Assembly (NCBI RefSeq): GCF_014645515.1
Contig: NZ_BMLW01000006.1
Span: 266,099 to 330,098, forward strand
From: Oceanobacillus neutriphilus
GTDB taxonomy: Bacteria; Bacillota; Bacilli; Bacillales; Amphibacillaceae
Direction of reading: 5' to 3'
DNA: 64,000 nucleotides
The notes below the pieces were generated by a model that saw nothing but the letters and a program-made list of their open reading frames with translations, was not told the DNA's origin and searched no databases. Below are positions 36,706-46,848 of the stretch, piece after piece. A program made the position numbers and the translations under genes. Every line of letters begins with the position of its first letter. The stretch's first letter is position 1.

Positions 36706-37087
36706 ATGAATGACTATATTTATGATATTTTTAATATAAGCTCATTCTTATTCGGAAATAGTCGCATTCAGCTTCAGGAAACAAAGCCGGAGAGCTGATA
36801 AGTGAAAGTTTGCAAGAGCTCTGCACTTTGTCTCTTGTAATCATTTTATCGATAAGTATAGGGCCATATATACCATTTTCTTAAAAATTTTTATCATGTT
36901 TTCTTGATTAATACACGCAATCAGCGTTTTTACGAATGGGGAGGTGTGAAAGCCTTCTTATTTGCATAGATGTAATATTTTTAACTGACCGGGTAATCCT
37001 TAAAAGTCGGTCAATTCAGCATGTTTTAATGATTAACAGATGCCAAATTTTCTAAAAATACTTTAACAATTTAGAGGGGAAATACGA
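36706..37087. other. 382-base gap between fin and mfd
   Basis: No gene seen. It holds a GCAAGAG/CTCTTGT inverted repeat (36811-36840), a GGGGAGGTG site (36940-36948) followed by only an eight-codon frame, and the hairpin TGACCG...CGGTCA (36985-37017). The mfd ribosome site is GAGGGGAAA. Confidence 0.5.
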
Positions 37088-40000
37088 ATGAAAGCAATTC
37101 ATAGTTATTTAAAGTCACAGGAAGATATACAGTCAATTATGGATGGATTGCTTGCAGGCATGAAAGAGCAGATGGTTGCCGGTTTGAGCGGTTCTGCCAG
37201 AAGTCTGCTTCTGTCCACCATATATCAATCAATGAATCGTCCTTTATTAATTGTTACCCATCAATTAGCCCAGGCTCAGCAGTTATATGATGACCTGGCA
37301 GAGCTGACTAACGATGAAGGAGTTTATCTGTATCCTGTCAATGAGTTAATAGCCTCTGAAATGGCTGTAGCCAGCCCAGAGCTGCGTGCACAGCGAATTG
37401 AAGCGTTAACAGCATGGACACGTAAAGATAAAGGGATTTTAATTGCACCTGTCGCAGCATTAAAAAGGATGCTGCCGCCAAAATCATATTGGAATAAATA
37501 TCAGCTTCTGTTTCAAGTCGGCAAGGACATTGAAATGGAGGTTTACTTGCGTTCACTGATAGAGATGGGATATGAAAACACCTCTATGGTTACTGCTCCC
37601 GGAGAGTTCAGTCAGCGCGGGGGAATTATTGATATTTACCCAATCACGGAACAGCATCCGATTCGTATTGAATTATTTGACGAAGAGGTTGACTCTATCC
37701 GCTTTTTTGATGCGGAATCACAACGGTCTTTAGATAAGGTGGAAGAGGTAACCATCAATCCTGCCACGGAATTACTAATAGATAGACAGGAAATGTTGAA
37801 AGTGGCAGAAAGATTGGAAGATGCCCTTTCAGATACATTGAAAAAAGTCAAAAAACCTGCTGATCGTGAAGATCTTGTTGAGATAATTGGTCAGGACATC
37901 GAACAATTTAAACAATTGACCCGTTTTCAGGGTATGTATAAATACATCGGTTATTTATATGATGAACCCGCTAGTTTATTAGACTATTTGCCAAAGAATG
38001 GCGTTGTCTTTTTTGATGAAATGAGCCGTATTCAGGAAACAGCAACTAATTTAGATCATGAAGAGCTGGAATGGTATACTGGTCTGTTAGAAGGAAATAA
38101 AATGGTCCGGGGCAGCCAGTTTTCTTTCGCGTGGAATACACTGATAGAAGACCTTTCTCATCCACGTATATACATGTCTGTATTTATGCGGCATATTCCG
38201 AATACCAATCCGCAAAATGTTATTAATCTATCGACCAGGACGATGCAGGAATTTCATGGACAGATGCCTTTATTTAAAAATGAATTAAAGCGTTGGGAAA
38301 AAGGGGATTATTCTGTTATTATTCTCACGCCAAATGAACAGCGCGCAGAAAAAGTGCATTCCATTTTAGAAGATTATGATATTAAAACACAGGTGGAGAA
38401 AGAACTAAAGCTGCCAATACAAAAGCCGACAGTTATCGTTGGGCAGCTGCATGCGGGTATTGAATTTCCAATGCATAAACTGGCTATTATTACGGAAAAT
38501 GAGCTGTTTAAAAAACGCATGAAACGCTCTCGAAAACAGCCCAAAATTTCCAATGCGGAACGGATTAAAAGTTATCAAGAACTAAAAGTCGGCGACTATG
38601 TTGTGCATGCAAATCATGGTGTCGGAAAATATCTGGGAATTGAGACCTTAGAGGTTAACAAGCTGCATAAGGATTATATGCTGATCCGCTACTCCGGAGA
38701 TGATAAGCTGTTCGTACCGATTGACCAAATTGATTTAGTTCAGAAATTTGTCGGTTCAGAAGGAAAAGAACCGAAGCTGTACAAATTAGGCGGTACAGAA
38801 TGGACAAAGGTAAAGCGGAAAGTACAAAGCTCTGTCGAGGATATTGCTGATGACTTAATCAAGCTGTATTCTGAACGTGAATCCCGGAAAGGCTATGCTT
38901 TTTCACCTGATTCTGAATTACAGCGGGAATTTGAAGCTTCCTTCGCCTATCAGGAAACAGAGGATCAGCTCCGTTGTATTGCAGAAATTAAAGAAGATAT
39001 GGAAAAAGAAAGACCAATGGATCGTCTGCTCTGTGGGGATGTAGGTTACGGGAAAACGGAGGTAGCTATCCGGGCAGCTTTCAAAGCAGTAGCAGATGGA
39101 AAGCAGGTAGCGATTCTTGTGCCGACAACAATTCTGGCACAGCAGCATTATGAGACAATCCGTGAAAGATTTCAGGATTTTCCAATCAATATTGGCTTAC
39201 TAAGCCGTTTTCGTACGCGTAAGCAGTCGAATGAGACAGTAAAAGGTCTGGCTGATGGAAATATGGATGTTGTTGTGGGAACGCACCGTCTCTTATCAAA
39301 GGATGTTCAGTATAAGGATTTAGGCTTGCTGGTTGTCGATGAGGAACAGCGATTTGGTGTGAAGCATAAAGAAAAAATTAAACAGCTGAAAACCAATGTG
39401 GATGTATTAACACTGACAGCAACCCCTATTCCGAGAACATTGCATATGTCTATGCTCGGTGTGAGGGATTTATCTGTTATTGAGACACCACCGGAGAATA
39501 GATTCCCAATTCAAACGTATGTGATGGAATATAATCCATCCTTTATCCGTGAGGCAGTTGATCGGGAAATGTCCAGAGGCGGCCAGGTATTTTTCCTGCA
39601 TAACCGGGTGGAAAATATTGAAAAAATGGCACGTGATATCGGGATGCTTGTCCCAAATGCGAGAGTGGCTATCGCGCATGGGCAAATGAATGAATCAGAA
39701 CTGGAGAATGTTATCATTGGCTTCATTGAAGGAGAATATGACATTTTAGTCAGTACGACCATTATTGAAACAGGTGTCGATATTCCCAATGTGAATACGT
39801 TAATTGTCAACCATGCTGATCATATGGGACTGAGTCAGCTTTATCAGCTAAGAGGGCGTGTAGGACGCTCCAATCGTGTAGCCTACGCTTACTTCACGTA
39901 TCAGCGTGATAAGGTGTTAACAGAGGTTGCTGAGAAAAGGTTACAGGCAATTAAAGAATTTACGGAGCTCGGATCTGGATTTAAGATTGCTATGCGTGAT

Positions 40001-40606
40001 TTATCTATTCGTGGGGCAGGAAATTTACTCGGTGCGCAGCAGCATGGCTTTATTGATTCTGTAGGGTTTGATATGTACTCTCAAATGCTGAAGGATGCCA
40101 TCGATGCCCGCAAAGAAGGAAAAGAAGTAGAGGATATCAAGCCATTTGAACCGGAAATTTCCCTGAAAATTGATGCGTATATTCCGGATGAATATTTGAA
40201 GGATGAGAAGCAAAAAATTGAAATGTATAAGCAGTTCCAAACCTTGGATAGTCCAGAAGCAGTTCAGGATTTGAGAGATGAATTAATTGACCGCTTTGGA
40301 GATTATCCTGCAGAGGTGGAAAATTTATTCACTGTGAGTATTATGAGAATGCACGCTAAACAACAGCGTGTCCAATCTATCACAGAGGCTCCGAAGAAAA
40401 TTACGATGTTGATTGACGAAGGAAGAAGCCAGGAAATTGACGGCTCTAAATTATTTGAAGTGGCTAATCAATTTGACCGTCAAATCAGCCTGGGGACAGA
40501 AAATCAAAATTTAAAAGCAGGTATTAAATGGAGCAATGACAAGGCTTATAAACGCCACGATATCGTGGTGGAATTTATTAAACAGTTAAGTAATGTAACT
40601 CGGTAA
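37088..40606 (+). CDS. mfd: Transcription-repair coupling factor Mfd
   Basis: 1172-aa SF2 DNA translocase that removes RNA polymerase stalled at lesions and recruits UvrA. N-terminal UvrB-like modules (about 1-340) are followed by the RNAP-interaction Tudor-like domain (about 495-560, [19 protein letters not shown]), and the translocase with Walker A GDVGYGKT (650-657), DEEQ box (VVDEEQRFG), QxxGRxGR ([11 protein letters not shown]), and the C-terminal regulatory domain. Start ATG after GAGGGGAAA. Length matches B. subtilis (1177). It ends with its own terminator, before spoVT. Confidence 0.98.
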   Translation: MKAIHSYLKSQEDIQSIMDGLLAGMKEQMVAGLSGSARSLLLSTIYQSMNRPLLIVTHQLAQAQQLYDDLAELTNDEGVYLYPVNELIASEMAVASPELRAQRIEALTAWTRKDKGILIAPVAALKRMLPPKSYWNKYQLLFQVGKDIEMEVYLRSLIEMGYENTSMVTAPGEFSQRGGIIDIYPITEQHPIRIELFDEEVDSIRFFDAESQRSLDKVEEVTINPATELLIDRQEMLKVAERLEDALSDTLKKVKKPADREDLVEIIGQDIEQFKQLTRFQGMYKYIGYLYDEPASLLDYLPKNGVVFFDEMSRIQETATNLDHEELEWYTGLLEGNKMVRGSQFSFAWNTLIEDLSHPRIYMSVFMRHIPNTNPQNVINLSTRTMQEFHGQMPLFKNELKRWEKGDYSVIILTPNEQRAEKVHSILEDYDIKTQVEKELKLPIQKPTVIVGQLHAGIEFPMHKLAIITENELFKKRMKRSRKQPKISNAERIKSYQELKVGDYVVHANHGVGKYLGIETLEVNKLHKDYMLIRYSGDDKLFVPIDQIDLVQKFVGSEGKEPKLYKLGGTEWTKVKRKVQSSVEDIADDLIKLYSERESRKGYAFSPDSELQREFEASFAYQETEDQLRCIAEIKEDMEKERPMDRLLCGDVGYGKTEVAIRAAFKAVADGKQVAILVPTTILAQQHYETIRERFQDFPINIGLLSRFRTRKQSNETVKGLADGNMDVVVGTHRLLSKDVQYKDLGLLVVDEEQRFGVKHKEKIKQLKTNVDVLTLTATPIPRTLHMSMLGVRDLSVIETPPENRFPIQTYVMEYNPSFIREAVDREMSRGGQVFFLHNRVENIEKMARDIGMLVPNARVAIAHGQMNESELENVIIGFIEGEYDILVSTTIIETGVDIPNVNTLIVNHADHMGLSQLYQLRGRVGRSNRVAYAYFTYQRDKVLTEVAEKRLQAIKEFTELGSGFKIAMRDLSIRGAGNLLGAQQHGFIDSVGFDMYSQMLKDAIDARKEGKEVEDIKPFEPEISLKIDAYIPDEYLKDEKQKIEMYKQFQTLDSPEAVQDLRDELIDRFGDYPAEVENLFTVSIMRMHAKQQRVQSITEAPKKITMLIDEGRSQEIDGSKLFEVANQFDRQISLGTENQNLKAGIKWSNDKAYKRHDIVVEFIKQLSNVTR

Positions 40607-40620
40607 AAGTATACCAGTGC

Positions 40621-40654
40621 AAAGCTGTTCTCTAGAATGGAGAGCAGCTTTTTT
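40621..40654 (+). terminator. Terminator of mfd
   Basis: AAAGCTGTTCTC-TAGAATG-GAGAGCAGCTTT followed by TTT. Confidence 0.9.
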
Positions 40655-40772
40655 AGTTCAAAATAATACTTTCTTAAGAAAATATTGCTTTTTTTATTAT
40701 CAAATGAATTATGCTATTGTTGACTTTCATCTTCATCTCCTTCAAAAAAATAACAAAAATTTCATTTGGAAT

Positions 40773-40801
40773 GTATAGTTATTTCTGGTTGATTAATACT
40801 A
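40773..40801 (+). promoter_or_regulatory. Sigma-G promoter of spoVT
   Basis: GTATA (40773-40777), 17 bases, AATACTA (40795-40801): agrees with gHATR-N17/18-CATnHTA except the first base of the -10. Predicted start about 75 bases before spoVT, a forespore gene. Confidence 0.7.
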
Positions 40802-40882
40802 TTACAACAACCGGTGATGAATTATGGAGGGAAGACTTTCCATCCAGGTCAGAATCGTCATTTAAAAAGGGAGGATACTTAG

Positions 40883-41416
40883 ATGAAAGCAACAGGTATA
40901 GTGCGACGTATTGATGATTTAGGGAGAGTAGTGGTGCCAAAGGAAATTCGGAGAACCCTGCGTATCCGTGAAGGAGATCCCCTTGAAATTTTCGTTGATC
41001 GCGAAGGAGAGGTTATTTTAAAAAAATATTCACCAATCAGTGAGTTAGGCCATTTTGCTAAAGAATATGCAGAGGCATTGTTTCAATCTTTACAATCGCC
41101 TGTTATTATTACAGATCGGGATGAAATTATTGCCGTAGCAGGAGAGTCTAAAAAAGAGTACGCAAATAAATCGTTAAGCAGCTATATTACTAATATTATT
41201 GAAGGGCGTTCACCTGTTTATGAAGGCGATAAGTCTCAGGTGGAAATTGTAGATGGAAATGAGCAGGAGCTGCATTCTTATTCGATTCATCCTATTATTG
41301 CCAACGGTGATCCAATTGGCTGTGTGATGATTTTCTCTAAAGAAGATAAACTGAGCAAGGTAGAGCAGAAGGCAGCAGAGACTGCATCTGTTTTCCTGGC
41401 TAAACAAATGGAATAG
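40883..41416 (+). CDS. spoVT: Stage V sporulation regulator SpoVT
   Basis: Forespore transcription regulator tuning the sigma-G regulon. 177 aa: AbrB-like DNA-binding domain (1-48, MKATGIVRRIDDLGRVVVPK) and a GAF-like C-terminal domain (about 58-172). It is paralogous to abrB at 15 kb in this same window; the first 30 residues are nearly the same. Start ATG after GGGAGGATAC. A sigma-G promoter upstream and a terminator downstream make it a single-gene unit, between mfd and yabM as in B. subtilis. Confidence 0.96.
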   Translation: MKATGIVRRIDDLGRVVVPKEIRRTLRIREGDPLEIFVDREGEVILKKYSPISELGHFAKEYAEALFQSLQSPVIITDRDEIIAVAGESKKEYANKSLSSYITNIIEGRSPVYEGDKSQVEIVDGNEQELHSYSIHPIIANGDPIGCVMIFSKEDKLSKVEQKAAETASVFLAKQME

Positions 41417-41437
41417 ACCGCCCCTCATTCATACTTT

Positions 41438-41494
41438 AAAAAAGAAGCTTTCTCTGGGTTACCCTCCAACTCTAGAGTATAAGCTTCTTTTTTG
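41438..41494 (+). terminator. Terminator of spoVT
   Basis: AAAAAAGAAGCTT / AAGCTTCTTTTTT with an intervening secondary hairpin, then TTG. Confidence 0.85.
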
Positions 41495-41630
41495 TATGCA
41501 TGAAAAAATATAAAAGAGGGGGTGGAGTGGACATTTCATTGTTAAGAACGTCAGGGTTTTAAAGACCAAGTGCTTTTCTCCCTGATATGATATACTGAGA
41601 GAAATTCATTTGGAAAAGGAAAAATTCGTC

Positions 41631-43241
41631 ATGTCAGATAATGAAACAAGCCGGTTGGTTAAAGGTGCGCTTTTACTGAGTATCGCCGGTTTGATAAGTA
41701 AAGTGTTTAGTGCCGTTTATCGTATTGTATTGCAAAACCTGACAGGAGATATTGGATTTTATATGTATCAACAGCTCTACCCGTTGTTAGGAATTGCGAC
41801 GATGCTTGCATTATATGGATTCCCATCAGCAATTTCTTCGTTGACGGCGACAGAAATCGGGAAGGAAAAAGTCCTGTCCTGGAAAGGGTTTTATCGTCCT
41901 ATTCTTCTGATTCTTGGGAGCTTTCATATCATACTTACAGCAGTAATTTATATTTCTGCCCCATTATTAGCTGAGATGGCCGGCGATGAGCATTTTATTG
42001 GGTTATATCAATTGGCAGCAATATTATTTTTAGTTGTTCCGGCTGTGGCATTACTCAGAGGAGTACAGCAGGGCAGGTATGAGATGGCCCCTACTGCGCT
42101 CTCTCAAATTGGAGAACAGCTTATTCGTGTATGTATAATTATTGTGGGAGCGTGGCTGGTCAGCCATGGAGTTTTGCAAATTTATGCTATTGGAACAACA
42201 GCGGTGCTTGCATCCTTACTGGGAGGTTTTAGTGCCCTTGCCATTCTTTTATTTTTAAACTATAAAAATCAAAATGATTCACATGAAGTGGTAAGCGTCT
42301 CTTCCTTGGAGGAAGCAGTTCCATGGAAGAACTATTTAAGAATCCTGCTGCTGTTTGGGATAGCGGCTGCGATGAATCATATGACACTTTTATTAATGCA
42401 ATTAGCGGATGCGTTTACGTTTGTGCCGAAATTAATAGCAAGCGGGGCAGGAGAAATAGAGGCCAAGGAAATGAAGGGTATATTTGACCGGGGGCAGCCT
42501 CTTATTCAGATGGTGACAATTATTGGGTCATCTATCGCCTTAGCAATTATACCGGCAATCAGTCACCAGAAATTAAAAGAGCAGAAAGAACAGGTAACGA
42601 ACTATATTCAGACAGCGATGCATGTTGGTATTTTTATCGCTGCAGGTGCTGTTTTGGGCTTATTCATTATTTTTCCTGAGGTTAACCAGCTACTTTATAA
42701 AAATACACAGGGCACGGGGGAACTAAGGTTATTAATTATAGCTATTGTAATGTCTACTATTTCTATCATCGGTGCCTCCATTTTACAGAGTCTGGGCATG
42801 ATTGTACGCACAGCAGTATTTATCGGCATCTCATTTGTGGTAAAGGTGTGCAGTAACCTGATTCTCATTCCGCTTTATGGAGTCTATGGAGCAAGTATAG
42901 CAACGGTATCCAGTCTGGGTATGTTATTATTACTTGTAGTTATCGAGCTATACCGGAAGCTGCCAGGCATGCCATTATACCGTTCGATTTCCTGGAGAAG
43001 TCTAGCTGCGGCGAGCTTATCGATGGTTATTTATCTGTTGGTGGTACAAGGGATATTTTCTTCGCATGTAATGGACGAAAGATTATTGCTGCTGGTATAT
43101 GTGATCTTTATCTCACTATCAGGAGCAGGCCTGTTTCTCTTTGTATTGCTTAAGACTGGCGGATTAACCGAAGATCAGATTAAAATTTTACCGAAATCAG
43201 AGTATTTGTTACGTATTTACAAAAGGAGGAAACAACCTTGA
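41631..43241 (+). CDS. yabM: MOP-superfamily lipid/polysaccharide flippase YabM (SpoVB-like)
   Basis: 536-aa integral membrane protein with about 14 hydrophobic helices, of the MviN/SpoVB/RfbX polysaccharide export family. The first helix region reads LVKGALLLSIAGLISKVFSAVYRIVLQNLTG, characteristic of SpoVB-type members. Position between spoVT and yabN matches yabM of B. subtilis, so I use that name rather than spoVB; lipid II or other cell-envelope precursor transport is inferred. The ATG at 41631 follows AAAAGGAA; an in-frame TTG at 41610 is less likely. It overlaps yabN by four bases. Confidence 0.9.
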   Translation: MSDNETSRLVKGALLLSIAGLISKVFSAVYRIVLQNLTGDIGFYMYQQLYPLLGIATMLALYGFPSAISSLTATEIGKEKVLSWKGFYRPILLILGSFHIILTAVIYISAPLLAEMAGDEHFIGLYQLAAILFLVVPAVALLRGVQQGRYEMAPTALSQIGEQLIRVCIIIVGAWLVSHGVLQIYAIGTTAVLASLLGGFSALAILLFLNYKNQNDSHEVVSVSSLEEAVPWKNYLRILLLFGIAAAMNHMTLLLMQLADAFTFVPKLIASGAGEIEAKEMKGIFDRGQPLIQMVTIIGSSIALAIIPAISHQKLKEQKEQVTNYIQTAMHVGIFIAAGAVLGLFIIFPEVNQLLYKNTQGTGELRLLIIAIVMSTISIIGASILQSLGMIVRTAVFIGISFVVKVCSNLILIPLYGVYGASIATVSSLGMLLLLVVIELYRKLPGMPLYRSISWRSLAAASLSMVIYLLVVQGIFSSHVMDERLLLLVYVIFISLSGAGLFLFVLLKTGGLTEDQIKILPKSEYLLRIYKRRKQP

Positions 43242-44686
43242 AGCAAATAGAGGTCATTGGACTGGGGGCAGGAGATTTAGAGCAGCTGCCGCTCGGTATA
43301 TATAGAAAATTAATAAAGACACAGCAGCCGGTTTATGCAAGGACGTTGGATCATCCAGTAATTAAAGCGCTGGAAGCAGAGGGAGTTTCTTTTATTTCCT
43401 TTGACCAGCTTTATGAAGAGGAAGAGCAGTTTGGAATGGTGTATGAGCGTATTACGGAAAAGCTGATAGAAGCTGCGAAAACGAGTGGAAATACTGTTAT
43501 TTATGCTGTTCCCGGTCATCCTATGCTTGCAGAGAAAACCGTTCAGCTTCTGTTGGAACAGTATGAGACTGCAGTGTCAATTGCCGGTGGGCAAAGTTAT
43601 TTGGATGATTTATTCACAGCGATGAAGATTGATCCTATCGAAGGCTTTCAGTTCGTAGATGGAACAGATTTTAAGCGCAATCAGCTTAATTTGCGAAATC
43701 ATCTATTTGTTTGCCAAGTGTATGACACATTTATTGCATCAGAAATCAAGCTGACTTTATTAGAAGACTTGCCGCCCGATTATGAAATTTATATCGTGGA
43801 GGCGGCTGGGAGCAGCGCAGAAAAAATTGAAAAAGTTCCTTTGGAAGAGTTGGATCATCGGATGGAAATAAGTAATTTAACCACGCTCTATATTCCACCA
43901 GCTCCAGAAGGATATCTTCATCATACGTTTCCATTTTTACGAGAGGTGATGGCAATTCTACGCGGTCCTGACGGATGCCCTTGGGATAAGAAACAGACGC
44001 ATGAATCCCTGCGTTATCATACCATTGAAGAGGTCTATGAGCTGATTGAAGCGATCGATGAGGAAGATGATAACCATATTGTCGAGGAGCTCGGCGATTT
44101 ACTGATGCATATTTTATTGCACAGTCAGATTGGTGAGGATAATGGTTATTTCACAATAGATGATGTGATTCAATCGATTTCCGATAAAATGATTTATCGC
44201 CATCCGCATGTCTTTTCAACAACAGTAGCCGATACAGAAGAAGCTGTGCTGCAGAATTGGGAAGAGCTGAAAAAACAGGAAAAGGGAAAAGAGAGAGAAT
44301 CTATATTAGATGGTATCCCGGCACATCTTCCTTCCTTGGCAAAAGCATATAAACTTACCTCCAAAGCAGGGAAGGTCGGCTTTGAATGGGGCCAGGTAGA
44401 GGAAGTCTGGGAGAAGCTGAAGGAAGAAATAAATGAGGTTATTGAAGCGGTTGAGGAAAAAGAATTTACGGATGTAGAAGAGGAGCTTGGGGATGTATTA
44501 TTTGTCTTAGCGAATATTTCCAGATACTATAAAGTAAATCCTGAGGTCGCATTAGAGCGTGCCAACCGGAAATTCGTCAGCCGGTTTCAATATATAGAAG
44601 AAAAATTGAAAGAAAACCAACAAACACCTAAAACAGCTTCTTTGCAGGAAATGGATGCTTACTGGGAAGAAGCGAAGAAAAAATAA
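43238..44686 (+). CDS. yabN: YabN: tetrapyrrole methylase-like plus MazG nucleotide pyrophosphohydrolase fusion
   Basis: 482-aa two-domain protein. Residues 1-215 are a SAM-methylase (tetrapyrrole methylase) fold (VIGLGAGDLEQLPLGIYR, VYAVPGHPMLAEKTVQLL). Residues about 230-345 and 365-475 are tandem MazG domains: RGPDGCPWDKKQTHESLRYHTIEEVYELIEAI with the EExxE/ExxD metal ligands, then VEEELGDVLFVLANISRY. It should hydrolyse aberrant or excess NTPs. Start is TTG at 43238 after AAAGGAGG, overlapping the yabM stop (TTGA). rqcP follows 22 bases later. Confidence 0.94.
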   Translation: MKQIEVIGLGAGDLEQLPLGIYRKLIKTQQPVYARTLDHPVIKALEAEGVSFISFDQLYEEEEQFGMVYERITEKLIEAAKTSGNTVIYAVPGHPMLAEKTVQLLLEQYETAVSIAGGQSYLDDLFTAMKIDPIEGFQFVDGTDFKRNQLNLRNHLFVCQVYDTFIASEIKLTLLEDLPPDYEIYIVEAAGSSAEKIEKVPLEELDHRMEISNLTTLYIPPAPEGYLHHTFPFLREVMAILRGPDGCPWDKKQTHESLRYHTIEEVYELIEAIDEEDDNHIVEELGDLLMHILLHSQIGEDNGYFTIDDVIQSISDKMIYRHPHVFSTTVADTEEAVLQNWEELKKQEKGKERESILDGIPAHLPSLAKAYKLTSKAGKVGFEWGQVEEVWEKLKEEINEVIEAVEEKEFTDVEEELGDVLFVLANISRYYKVNPEVALERANRKFVSRFQYIEEKLKENQQTPKTASLQEMDAYWEEAKKK

Positions 44687-44708
44687 AAGCCAGCAAGGAG
44701 AATTGATG

Positions 44709-44969
44709 ATGAGATTAGATAAATTTTTAAAAATATCCCGGATCATTAAACGGCGTACTCTAGCAAAAGAAGTAGCTGATCAAGGAAGAATTACTGTGAA
44801 CGGTAATGCGGCGAAAGCTTCTACTGTTCTTTCTGAGGGAGACGAGCTTGTCATCCGGTTTGGTCAAAAATTAGTTACTGTAAAAGTAAATTCTTTGCGG
44901 GAAAACGTCCGTAAAGACGAAGCAGATACGCTTTATAAGATTGTTAAAGAAGAGAAATTAGAGCAGTAG
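44709..44969 (+). CDS. rqcP: RqcP (YabO), S4-domain ribosome quality-control factor
   Basis: 86-aa RNA-binding protein of the S4/Hsp15 family; with RqcH it drives poly-alanine tailing of nascent chains on split 50S subunits. MRLDKFLKISRIIKRRTLAKEVADQGRITVNGN is the S4 domain. I chose ATG at 44709, eight bases after GGAG, which equals B. subtilis YabO in length; an adjacent ATG (44706) adds one Met. It closes the yabM-yabN-rqcP unit before the sporulation genes yabP and yabQ. Confidence 0.95.
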   Translation: MRLDKFLKISRIIKRRTLAKEVADQGRITVNGNAAKASTVLSEGDELVIRFGQKLVTVKVNSLRENVRKDEADTLYKIVKEEKLEQ

Positions 44970-44989
44970 AAATATAGTTCTATACTTGT

Positions 44990-45030
44990 CCCTCCCATCA
45001 TAAGCTATTAACGATAGGGAGGGTTTTTAT
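44990..45030 (+). terminator. Terminator-like hairpin that includes the yabP ribosome site
   Basis: CCCTCCC (44990-44996) pairs with GGGAGGG (45017-45023), followed by TTTTTAT and the yabP ATG at 45031. Acts as terminator for the upstream genes and hides the GGGAGGG ribosome site in any read-through transcript. Confidence 0.75.
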
Positions 45031-45333
45031 ATGAATTATTATGAGAATAAAGATGTAAGAAACCATACTGAACTAGAGCATACTGTAAAAATAGACAAAC
45101 GAAAAAACCTTGAAATCACAGGCGTCAAAGAAGTGGACAGCTTTGATAATGAAGCATTTCTTTTGGAAACAGTGATGGGATATTTAATTATCCGCGGACA
45201 GAATTTGCAGCTGAAGAATTTAGATGTGACAGAAGGAGTTGTCACCATTAAAGGAAAAATATATGAGCTTTCCTATGTAGATGATCAGCAGCAGGAGAAA
45301 GCTAAAGGGTTCTTTAGCAAGTTATTCCGATGA
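45031..45333 (+). CDS. yabP: Sporulation protein YabP
   Basis: 100-aa protein of the YabP/YqfC family, needed for proper spore formation in B. subtilis (mother-cell, sigma-E). Conserved segment KRKNLEITGVKEVDSFDNEAFLLETVMGYLIIRG. No membrane helix. The ribosome site GGGAGGG is the right arm of the hairpin at 44990-45023, so efficient translation would need a transcript starting inside or after the left arm. It overlaps yabQ by four bases (ATGA). Confidence 0.93.
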   Translation: MNYYENKDVRNHTELEHTVKIDKRKNLEITGVKEVDSFDNEAFLLETVMGYLIIRGQNLQLKNLDVTEGVVTIKGKIYELSYVDDQQQEKAKGFFSKLFR

Positions 45334-45923
45334 CTTTATCCACGCAATTTCTAACTCTTATCACGATGGCATTAAGCGGATTTTATTTAGGCGTTGCTCA
45401 GGAAACCTTCCGTCGCTTCACAGTTTACTGGAAGGGGCGGTTATTTTTAACGTATTTTTTAGAAATACTATTTTGGATGACACAGGCTGGCATTTTATTT
45501 TATATATTATACCGGGTGAATCAAGGAGAGCTCAGAATCTATATTGTATTAGCATGCCTCTTGGGCTTTTCTGCTTATCAGGCATTGGCAAAACAAATAT
45601 ATAAAAGGCTGTTGGAACACTTGATCCGGATTTTCAAAGCAATTTATCAAGGAATAGAAAAATTGATAAAAATGATGCTTATTTCTCCTTTGAGGTGGAT
45701 ATTCTTCACGTTCTATCGTATGATAAAAGCAATCCTGATTGGAGTTATGAAAATAATTACATGGCTATTTCTTTTTTTATTTACTCCTTTTCGATGGATA
45801 GGGACAGGCCTTTTTCGCCTTTTTCCAAAATCAATTCAAAATTTCTTTCTGCAAATAGCAGGATTTTATAGTAAAATACAGAATATAGTTTATAAATGGA
45901 TTCAGTCTTATCGAAGGAGGTAA
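45330..45923 (+). CDS. yabQ: Spore cortex biosynthesis membrane protein YabQ
   Basis: 197-aa protein with four or five hydrophobic segments (about 8-25, 38-60, 70-88, and a longer C-terminal region) and a basic tail. YabQ localises to the forespore membranes and is required for cortex formation. The N-terminal FLTLITMALSGFYLGVAQETFRRF is characteristic. Coupled to yabP by ATGA overlap; the start of divIC follows its stop by five bases. The second half is rich in Phe, Ile, Lys and diverged, as in homologs. Confidence 0.9.
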   Translation: MTLSTQFLTLITMALSGFYLGVAQETFRRFTVYWKGRLFLTYFLEILFWMTQAGILFYILYRVNQGELRIYIVLACLLGFSAYQALAKQIYKRLLEHLIRIFKAIYQGIEKLIKMMLISPLRWIFFTFYRMIKAILIGVMKIITWLFLFLFTPFRWIGTGLFRLFPKSIQNFFLQIAGFYSKIQNIVYKWIQSYRRR

Positions 45924-45928
45924 CAGCT

Positions 45929-46309
45929 GTGGAAGAAAAAAAGAAAAAAGTAACAAAACTTCAATCTAAATCCGTGCACCAGTACGATGCGTACATAGAG
46001 AGACAAAACAGAAAAAAACAGCGCCTTACCAGAAGGTTGGTACTGTATGCATTGATTGTTACGGTAATCATAGGCAGTATGTCAGTCTATCATTTCAGTC
46101 AGCGGTCGATTAAAGCAGATAAAATGGAAGAGTATGAACAGTTAGAACAGCAGCTTGCAGATTTAAAGCAGGAAGAATCGGATTTAAATAATGAAATTGA
46201 ACTCCTGAAGGACGAAGATTATGTTCTTGAGATTGCCAGAACTAATTATTTCTTCTCAAATGAAGGAGAATTAATATTTAAATTGCCTGATGAAGACCCA
46301 TCATATTGA
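45929..46309 (+). CDS. divIC: Cell-division protein DivIC (FtsB-like)
   Basis: 126-aa bitopic division protein that works with FtsL and DivIB in septal peptidoglycan synthesis. Cytoplasmic basic N-terminus (1-35), one membrane helix (about 37-56, LVLYALIVTVIIGSMSVYHF) and an extracellular coiled coil (about 62-105). Start is GTG at 45929 after AAGGAGGTAA, giving one residue more than B. subtilis DivIC. Order yabQ-divIC-yabR is conserved. Confidence 0.95.
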   Translation: MEEKKKKVTKLQSKSVHQYDAYIERQNRKKQRLTRRLVLYALIVTVIIGSMSVYHFSQRSIKADKMEEYEQLEQQLADLKQEESDLNNEIELLKDEDYVLEIARTNYFFSNEGELIFKLPDEDPSY

Positions 46310-46379
46310 CACTTTTTATTTTGATTAATATACTATATATTGAAGAACATTTAATCTTTTAAGGAGGAGCATTTCTTTT

Positions 46380-46766
46380 ATGTCAATTGAAGTAGGCAGC
46401 AAGCTGCAAGGAAAAGTAACCGGAATCACTAATTTTGGGGCTTTTGTGGAGTTAGAAGAAGGAAAAACAGGTCTGGTTCATATTAGTGAGGTTGCAGACA
46501 ACTATGTCAAAGATATTAATGAACATTTAACGGTTGGAGACGAAGTAAAGGTTAAAGTCATTAATGTTGAAAAGGATGGCAAGATCGGCCTGTCCATTAG
46601 AAAGGCGAAAGATCGCCCGCAAGTACGTCAAAAGAGTCAAAAAGAACGCACGGAGAACTTCGAGTCCAAAATGAATCGTTTCCTAAAGGATTCCGAGGAT
46701 CGTTTAGCCTCTTTGAAAAAGCACACTGAATCCAAGCGTGGTGGACGGGGTGCTAGAAGAGGATAG
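46380..46766 (+). CDS. yabR: S1-domain RNA-binding protein YabR
   Basis: 128-aa protein with one S1 OB-fold domain (3-75: GSKLQGKVTGITNFGAFVELEEGKTGLVHISE) similar to polynucleotide phosphorylase S1 domains, and a basic, Arg/Gly/Ser-rich tail (KHTESKRGGRGARRG). Binds RNA by family; exact role is unknown. Strong ribosome site AAGGAGGAG. It follows divIC after 70 bases and ends with a terminator. Confidence 0.94.
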   Translation: MSIEVGSKLQGKVTGITNFGAFVELEEGKTGLVHISEVADNYVKDINEHLTVGDEVKVKVINVEKDGKIGLSIRKAKDRPQVRQKSQKERTENFESKMNRFLKDSEDRLASLKKHTESKRGGRGARRG

Positions 46767-46803
46767 TGGTTGCTGTCTATTAATAATGCTCTATGGATAG
46801 ATC

Positions 46804-46844
46804 AAAGCAGATGTTTCTTAAATTAAGGAAGCATCTGCTTTTTT
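46804..46844 (+). terminator. Terminator of yabR
   Basis: AAGCAGATGTTTCTTAA / TTAAGGAAGCATCTGCTT, then six Ts. Confidence 0.9.
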
Positions 46845-46848
46845 ATAA

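Noticed and set aside
41610..41630. TTG start for yabM at 41610
   Set aside because: The ribosome site AAAAGGAA falls inside this extension, favouring ATG at 41631.
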